Position numbers and translations under genes: made by a program. A stretch of DNA of 10,767 nucleotides from Victivallales bacterium. Lineage in GTDB: Bacteria; Verrucomicrobiota; Lentisphaeria; Victivallales; Victivallaceae. Within the stretch, counting starts at the first letter, position 1; each line of letters opens with the position of its first letter. Of the stretch, positions 7,256 to 10,767 are shown piece by piece. The notes under the pieces are model-generated. The model worked only from the letters and a program-made list of their open reading frames with translations. It was not told where the DNA came from and made no database searches. The stretch covers positions 1 to 10,767 of the forward strand of contig JAHOYW010000293.1 in NCBI GenBank assembly GCA_019038735.1, written 5' to 3'.

Positions 7256-7546
7256 CTATTTGTTCTTTTTAAATAAAGAAATAATCATTATTCCGATACT
7301 GGGCCAAAATGTAAACATCGCCATGATTCCAAATCCGACTGGATTTGGATTCGGGTCTTTTGTAATACCCAATGATGCTAGAGTAATGATGATTAGCAAA
7401 GGGGCACTTCCCAATACAAATAAAACCAATCCCACCCAAAAGAGTTTGGGTAGTTTTCTTTTTATTTTTTTCTTATTTGAAAAATTAAGATGTTGAGTGA
7501 TATCCTTCCCCTCGTCAAAAAGTTTATCCAAATCTTCAGCTTTCAT
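7256..7546 (-). CDS. Small two-TM protein with CopG-antitoxin-like N-terminus
   Basis: The 96-residue product begins MKAEDLDKLFDEGKDITQHL followed by a basic linker (KKKIKRK, 25-31). Two hydrophobic segments follow at about 36-58 and 70-91, then a lysine-rich end (FKKNK). The opening closely resembles the N-terminus of CopG/ribbon-helix-helix antitoxins, as I remember them: an 'MKA-E-D--FD-GEDI--LD-S' segment before the DNA-binding ribbon. Here that ribbon is missing and a membrane hairpin takes its place. No toxin-like gene is adjacent. AGAGGA sits about 6 nt before the ATG, and a plausible promoter is at 7582-7609. Function is unknown; a membrane-held decoy or antitoxin remnant is speculation. 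Confidence 0.75.
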   Translation of the reverse strand: MKAEDLDKLFDEGKDITQHLNFSNKKKIKRKLPKLFWVGLVLFVLGSAPLLIIITLASLGITKDPNPNPVGFGIMAMFTFWPSIGIMIISLFKKNK

Positions 7547-7576
7547 AAATCATCCTCTATTCGTGATCGACTATCT

Positions 7577-7601
7577 TTAACAATATATTATCATTTGTTA
7601 A
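7577..7601. promoter_or_regulatory. Perfect inverted repeat TTAACAA-N11-TTGTTAA over the promoter
   Basis: The 7-bp arms at 7577-7583 and 7595-7601 are exact reverse complements. They straddle the -10 box and spacer of the leftward promoter, with centres 18 nt apart (nearly two helical turns). This is the geometry of a dimeric repressor site. No regulator for it is evident in the window. Confidence 0.4.
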
Positions 7602-7609
7602 GTTAGCAA
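7582..7609 (-). promoter_or_regulatory. Candidate promoter of the 96-residue membrane protein
   Basis: Leftward TTGCTA (7604-7609), a 16-nt spacer and TATATT (7582-7587) make an acceptable sigma-70-type pair about 36 nt from ATG 7546. AT-rich context makes chance matches likely. Confidence 0.45.
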
Positions 7610-7643
7610 ATTTTTATCTTAAATATGCAGTTATGTGCTTTAA

Positions 7644-7678
7644 TAATTCGTAATTCGTAATTCGTAATTCGTAATTCG
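7644..7678. repeat. Five tandem TAATTCG heptamers
   Basis: Five exact head-to-tail copies of the 7-mer TAATTCG have no interruptions. They sit between the leftward 96-residue gene and the rightward lipoprotein gene. The array abuts TATAAT at 7679-7684. Unit length is far too short for a CRISPR array. Such heptamer arrays can vary in copy number by slippage. Confidence 0.95.
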
Positions 7679-7684
7679 TATAAT
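7654..7684 (+). promoter_or_regulatory. Possible promoter with -35 inside the heptamer array
   Basis: A perfect TATAAT (7679-7684) follows the last heptamer. The heptamers supply TTCGTA hexamers every 7 nt, at spacers of 12 or 19 nt, neither ideal. It would drive the lipoprotein-yicC-cysE run with a leader of about 255 nt containing the hairpin element. Weak call. Confidence 0.3.
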
Positions 7685-7750
7685 TGCTGGTATATTTTAA
7701 TTATATAGGACTTTGTTATTTTGAAATTGTAAGTATGAAAATTAAGAATT

Positions 7751-7871
7751 GATGCGAAGCATCTTTGGAGTGCGCAAGTCCTCTTGCGCTTTTAAATTTA
7801 TGAGTGTTAATTAAGGTCTTGAAATTTAAAAGCGGCGCGGAGGCACCGCAGTCCAAAGAGCCTGACGGCTC
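7751..7871. repeat. Inverted pair of double-hairpin repeat units
   Basis: The left unit (7751-7799) is hairpin GATGC-gaa-GCATC, then TTTGGA, then a second hairpin (GCGCAAG-tcct-CTTGCGC), then TTTTAAATTT. The right unit (7822-7871) read on the other strand is hairpin GAGCC-gtca-GGCTC, then TTTGGA, then a second hairpin (GCGGTG with CGCCGC), then TTTTAAATTT. The 37-nt cores align without gaps. The outer blocks are identical, while the stem bases differ in compensating pairs. A 22-nt spacer separates the units. A further hairpin, CCGGC-aaa-GCCGG, follows at 7884-7896. The whole is a REP/MITE-like palindromic element, or a structured 5' leader of the lipoprotein gene. Confidence 0.8.
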
Positions 7872-7947
7872 AGGAAAAAAGTCCCGGCAAAGCCGGTTGA
7901 GTTCAATGAAAAGTGAAAATTTACAACCAATCAAAGAGTTGATGACA

Positions 7948-8958
7948 ATGAAGTTTCGATTATTTTTGACAATAACAGCGAGTTTATCGCTTATTATTAT
8001 TTTAAGCGCTTGCAGCACTACTGATTATTACAAAGACCGGGCAGTACAGCGGGCACGAGTGTTTTTGCTACAGGAAGACAGAATTCTCAACCTGGAGCAA
8101 CGCGAATATGTGAAATTTAATAAGCCGGTTATTATGGCGACACCGATTTTTCATAAGCTAGGCACAGATTCGGCAACCAGCGGCACGCTATCGCATGTCT
8201 GTATCGCATGGGTTCTTCCAGGCAGAAAAGATGCGCATATAGTATTTGGCGTAAGCGATAATCGCTTACGCAATTGGACTCCGAACCGTGTGCTTGTGAA
8301 AAGATATGACAAACCGGCTCGTCACTATCACATGGCTAAAAGAAGAGCTATTTTATTCGGCGTAAATAATTTTCTCTATCTGACGACACAGCAGCTTAAT
8401 AGAATTAGATTTGAAGTTCCTGAAACAATTATAACAGATTATGAATTGAGTGCCGAAAAACTAAAAGGCAGAAGTTTCTCAAGAAAACAACTTAAATCAC
8501 TAGTGCAGATCACTTTTGTCTGGGCATCAGGCAGCCCGGATAATAAAATATTTATTTGCGGGTTTGGCGCAAAAGACATGAAGGGGTGGAGACCAGTATT
8601 TGGTGGTGAAACATCTGTGAGTAAATTAAGGAAGCATTTTTTGGGAACACTTTCTTTTGGTCAATTTGCTCCGAAACCAGAAGAAGACAAGAAAGTTTCT
8701 AAAGCAAAGATTATTAATAAAGTCAAAGAAATCCCACTGGTGAAAGAAACATCTAAAGTTAAAGTAGCACCTAAAGTTAAAGCAACATCTAAAGTTAAAA
8801 CAGAAGATAAGGTCAAAGAAATCCCAATGGTGAAAGCAGCACCTAAAGTTAAAACAGCACCTAAAGTTAAAACAGCACCTAAAGTCAAAGTAGTACCTAA
8901 GGTAAAAGAAACAGTAAAAGTTAAAGTAGCATCCAAGGTGGAAGAAGTTAAAAAATAA
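7948..8958 (+). CDS. Putative lipoprotein with Lys/Val hexad-repeat tail
   Basis: From ATG 7948 the product has 336 residues. A signal peptide (basic KFR, hydrophobic 5-19) ends in the lipobox LSAC, with Cys22 as the lipidated residue. ATG 7942 (two residues longer) is equally possible. The open frame extends back to 7804, but that part translates the hairpin repeat and would bury the lipobox, so I reject it. Residues 23-247 form an unrecognised mixed domain with segments such as HVCIAWVLPGRKDAHIVFG and ITFVWASGSPDNKIFICGFG, which look like paired beta-strands. Residues 258-334 are a strongly basic low-complexity tail of hexads ending in KVK (for example TAPKVK). The tail could bind a negatively charged partner such as LPS, peptidoglycan or nucleic acid; this is inference. 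It is followed 19 nt later by yicC. I do not recognise the family. Confidence 0.8.
   Translation: MKFRLFLTITASLSLIIILSACSTTDYYKDRAVQRARVFLLQEDRILNLEQREYVKFNKPVIMATPIFHKLGTDSATSGTLSHVCIAWVLPGRKDAHIVFGVSDNRLRNWTPNRVLVKRYDKPARHYHMAKRRAILFGVNNFLYLTTQQLNRIRFEVPETIITDYELSAEKLKGRSFSRKQLKSLVQITFVWASGSPDNKIFICGFGAKDMKGWRPVFGGETSVSKLRKHFLGTLSFGQFAPKPEEDKKVSKAKIINKVKEIPLVKETSKVKVAPKVKATSKVKTEDKVKEIPMVKAAPKVKTAPKVKTAPKVKVVPKVKETVKVKVASKVEEVKK
8249..8271. repeat. 11-bp perfect palindrome inside the lipoprotein gene
   Basis: Arms GCGTAAGCGAT and ATCGCTTACGC are exact reverse complements around a single A at 8260. The stretch lies inside codons for VSDNRLR, about residues 102-108 of the lipoprotein, in the conserved-looking part and not in the low-complexity tail. 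Confidence 0.85.
8719..8955 (+). repeat. 18-bp coding repeats for the KVK tail
   Basis: About twelve hexad units, each ending KVK or a variant, are encoded by degenerate 18-bp direct repeats. The unit pair around EIPLVK and EIPMVK recurs about 108 bp apart, suggesting duplication of a larger block. TAPKVK occurs twice in a row (8857-8892), pointing to recent unit expansion. Confidence 0.85.
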
Positions 8959-8977
8959 GTTTTCAGAGGTTTATTTT

Positions 8978-9862
8978 ATGCGTAGTATGACAGGTTTTGG
9001 TAAAGCTAACGCGTCTAACGCGGAGATTGGCATTGCTTTCAGTGTTGAAATATCAAGCGTCAACCGTAAGCAGTTGGATATTCGCGCGAGTCTGCCGCAT
9101 GAAATTTCTTCACTGGAATTACTCTTGCGACAGTTAGTTAAGCAGAAAATTACTCGCGGTACGGTTTCGGCACGAGTGACGATGACTTTGGATGAAAAAA
9201 ATAAGCTTAGTACGGTAAAAATCAATCATTCACTGCTTGAAAATCTAGCAAAAGAATGTTGCGAACAACAAAAGAAGTTCGGCAAGCAGCTAGCATGGTC
9301 AGTTGCTGAATTAATGAATTTGCCGGGAGTTCTGGAAACCGTTCCGCCGGATATGAACAAACTTGAGATCAAGGCAATTTTTACTCAGGCAGTGGAAGAA
9401 GCGCTAAATAATCTTGTTGCAATGCGCGAAGCTGAAGGGCAGGCATTATCTAAAGACTTGAAAGAACGTTGTGAGAAATTGATTGCCTTGACCGATGTGC
9501 TTGAACCATTGATTGAAAAAGTACCAGATGCGCTCAAACAAAGATTATTTGAACGTTTGGAAAAAGAAGAATTTTCAGTTGATATTAATGATGAGCGCAT
9601 GTTGAAAGAATTAATTTTTTATGTTGACCGTTCGGATGTCAGCGAGGAACTTACCCGCTTGCGCAGTCATTTTTTACAGCTTGAACAGTTTTTGAATAAA
9701 GATAAAGATATTGGACGCAGTATGGATTTCCTGTTGCAGGAAATATTTCGCGAGATTACGACTTTCGGCAACAAAGCCGCTGGTTGTGAAGTAACTCCGA
9801 TAATCGTTGAATTTAAAACTCAACTTGAAAAAATTAGAGAACAAATTCAGAATATTGAATAA
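8978..9862 (+). CDS. yicC: YicC family endoribonuclease-like protein
   Basis: The 294-residue product has the normal family length. It opens with the diagnostic MRSMTGFGKA and a conserved N-terminal domain (about 1-155) that includes ISSVNRKQLDIRASLP. It closes with the second conserved block: SMDFLLQEIFREITTFGNKA (248-267) and KTQLEKIREQIQNIE at the very C-terminus. YicC proteins are cytosolic and have been described as endoribonucleases acting on RNA; the exact target here is unknown. AGAGGT lies about 8 nt before ATG 8978. It sits 19 nt after the lipoprotein and 15 nt before cysE, so the three are likely one transcript. In many bacteria gmk follows yicC; here cysE does. Confidence 0.95.
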   Translation: MRSMTGFGKANASNAEIGIAFSVEISSVNRKQLDIRASLPHEISSLELLLRQLVKQKITRGTVSARVTMTLDEKNKLSTVKINHSLLENLAKECCEQQKKFGKQLAWSVAELMNLPGVLETVPPDMNKLEIKAIFTQAVEEALNNLVAMREAEGQALSKDLKERCEKLIALTDVLEPLIEKVPDALKQRLFERLEKEEFSVDINDERMLKELIFYVDRSDVSEELTRLRSHFLQLEQFLNKDKDIGRSMDFLLQEIFREITTFGNKAAGCEVTPIIVEFKTQLEKIREQIQNIE

Positions 9863-9877
9863 CAACGAGGTGTAAAT

Positions 9878-10767
9878 ATGCAAAAAAATACATGCGTTCT
9901 GGAAAATGCTAATCTGGATAGTGATTATCTTAATAACTTAGTCACCAGGATTTGCGATACATATCAAGATACGAAAGGAATCAACCATATTGAAGGACAT
10001 AACCTGCCACGTCAACAAGAGATACTTGATGTGCTCGAAAAACTTATGGAAGTTGTCTTTCCGGGATTTAGCGGTATGGGCAGTTACAGCATTAAGACAA
10101 TCGCCTATAATATCGGTGATATTCTGACAGATATATATTGTGAATTAGTAGGTCAGGTCGTCCGCAGTTTTCAGTACCGTTGTGCAAATGAAAATTGCGA
10201 AGATTGCCAAATTGGAAAACTCTCGGAAGACGCGGTGAGAGCTCTGCTTGATGCGATTCCGGGAATTCGTGAAACGATGAAACTTGACATAGCGGCAGCT
10301 TACGCCGGAGATCCGGCGGCTATGTCAATAGATGAAATCGTGGTCAGTTATCCGGGCATTAAAGCGATTACTATTCAACGTTTCGCGCACGTCCTTTACA
10401 AACAGGAAGTACCGTTAATCCCGAGAATGATGACGGAACACGCTCATACGATTACCGGTATTGATATTCACCCCGGAGCTCAACTTGGGAAAGGTGTTTT
10501 TATCGATCATGGTACTGGTGTTGTCATTGGTGAGACCGCGGTTATCGGTAATAATGTAAAAATATATCAAGGTGTAACCTTGGGAGCTATGCGCTTTATT
10601 CGCGACAGCAAACGTCATCCAACACTTGAAGACGATGTTACGGTTTACTCCGGAGCTTCGGTTTTAGGTGATATTGTTATTGGGGCAGGCGCGGTTATTG
10701 GCGGTAATGCCTGGGTTATTTCAGACGTTGCGCCAAACAGTCAAATCACACCTCTACCGCCTGAACA
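9878..10767 (+). CDS. cysE: Serine O-acetyltransferase, C-terminus cut by window edge
   Basis: The frame runs from ATG 9878 (GAGGTG 6 nt upstream) to the right edge: 296 codons without a stop. The enzyme transfers acetyl from acetyl-CoA to L-serine to make O-acetylserine, the precursor of cysteine, in the cytosol. An alpha-helical N-terminal domain (about 1-175) is followed by a left-handed beta-helix of hexapeptide repeats from about 193. The active-site segment GIDIHPGAQLGKG then FIDHGTGVVIGET holds D196 and H211, matching the catalytic Asp/His pair 15 residues apart in known CysE. The acceptor-loop KRHPTL (245-250) and the hexapeptide turns VLGDIVIGAGAVIGGNAWV follow. A cysteine cluster (C102, C107, C110 in RCANENCEDC) in the N-terminal domain is notable. 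The long N-terminal form, about 300 residues, is a known subfamily. It is last in the visible lipoprotein-yicC-cysE run. Confidence 0.95.
   Translation, partial: MQKNTCVLENANLDSDYLNNLVTRICDTYQDTKGINHIEGHNLPRQQEILDVLEKLMEVVFPGFSGMGSYSIKTIAYNIGDILTDIYCELVGQVVRSFQYRCANENCEDCQIGKLSEDAVRALLDAIPGIRETMKLDIAAAYAGDPAAMSIDEIVVSYPGIKAITIQRFAHVLYKQEVPLIPRMMTEHAHTITGIDIHPGAQLGKGVFIDHGTGVVIGETAVIGNNVKIYQGVTLGAMRFIRDSKRHPTLEDDVTVYSGASVLGDIVIGAGAVIGGNAWVISDVAPNSQITPLPPE

Noticed and set aside
7644..7678. CRISPR-like tandem repeat
   Set aside because: Units are 7 nt with no spacers, so it is a simple tandem array.
7547..7941. Toxin gene partnering the CopG-like N-terminus
   Set aside because: No plausible frame with RelE- or BrnT-like features is present on either strand; the stretch holds only repeats, hairpins and promoter-like boxes.
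7804..7947. N-terminal extension of the lipoprotein frame back to an ATG-like start at 7804
   Set aside because: The extension translates the hairpin repeat and puts about 48 residues before a clear signal peptide and lipobox. Base 7804 is also TTG-type, without a ribosome site.
8661..8936. Leftward open frame of 91 codons with TLTLGAVLTLGA-like repeats
   Set aside because: It is the antisense shadow of the KVK repeat tail; the repeat's codon bias keeps the frame open.

Overview
The window looks like a chromosomal segment from a Gram-negative, AT-rich bacterium. A BamD-like TPR protein and an LptE-type lipoprotein imply an LPS-bearing outer membrane. A Ser/Thr kinase, a TerB/AI-2E fusion, short tandem repeats and small palindromic hairpin elements fit the PVC group (Lentisphaerota-like). 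That assignment is inference; there is no rRNA or other marker here. I saw no tRNA, rRNA, transposase, phage gene or CRISPR array.

Layout. (1) Bases 1-1024, minus: the N-terminal part of a Ser/Thr protein kinase with an unusual catalytic loop, running off the left edge. (2) 1235-2882, plus: an overlapping pair, a secreted TPR/BamD-like protein and an LptE-like lipoprotein, both expected to serve outer-membrane assembly. (3) 2890-3946, minus: a translationally coupled pair, a multi-pass membrane protein and a small winged-helix regulator. It has a good sigma-70-type promoter overlaid by three alternating TTTGC/GCAAA half-sites. (4) 4151-7110, minus: purM (purine biosynthesis, GTG start) followed 17 nt later by a TerB-like/AI-2E permease fusion. 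(5) 7187-7947: a repeat-rich zone around a 96-residue membrane protein whose N-terminus resembles that of CopG-type antitoxins. The zone holds an imperfect inverted repeat, a promoter overlaid by a TTAACAA/TTGTTAA palindrome, five TAATTCG heptamers abutting a TATAAT box, and a pair of inverted ~50-nt double-hairpin units whose stems differ by compensatory changes. (6) 7948-10767, plus: a tightly packed run of a lipoprotein with a Lys/Val hexad-repeat tail, yicC (RNase family) and cysE (serine O-acetyltransferase, cut by the right edge).

The housekeeping content (purM, yicC, cysE, lptE) is ordinary. The points of interest are the repeat zone at 7.2-7.9 kb, the antitoxin-like membrane protein, the self-regulation candidate at 4.0 kb, the kinase catalytic-loop substitutions and the TerB/AI-2E fusion. 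I do not see one coherent, clearly undescribed multi-gene system.
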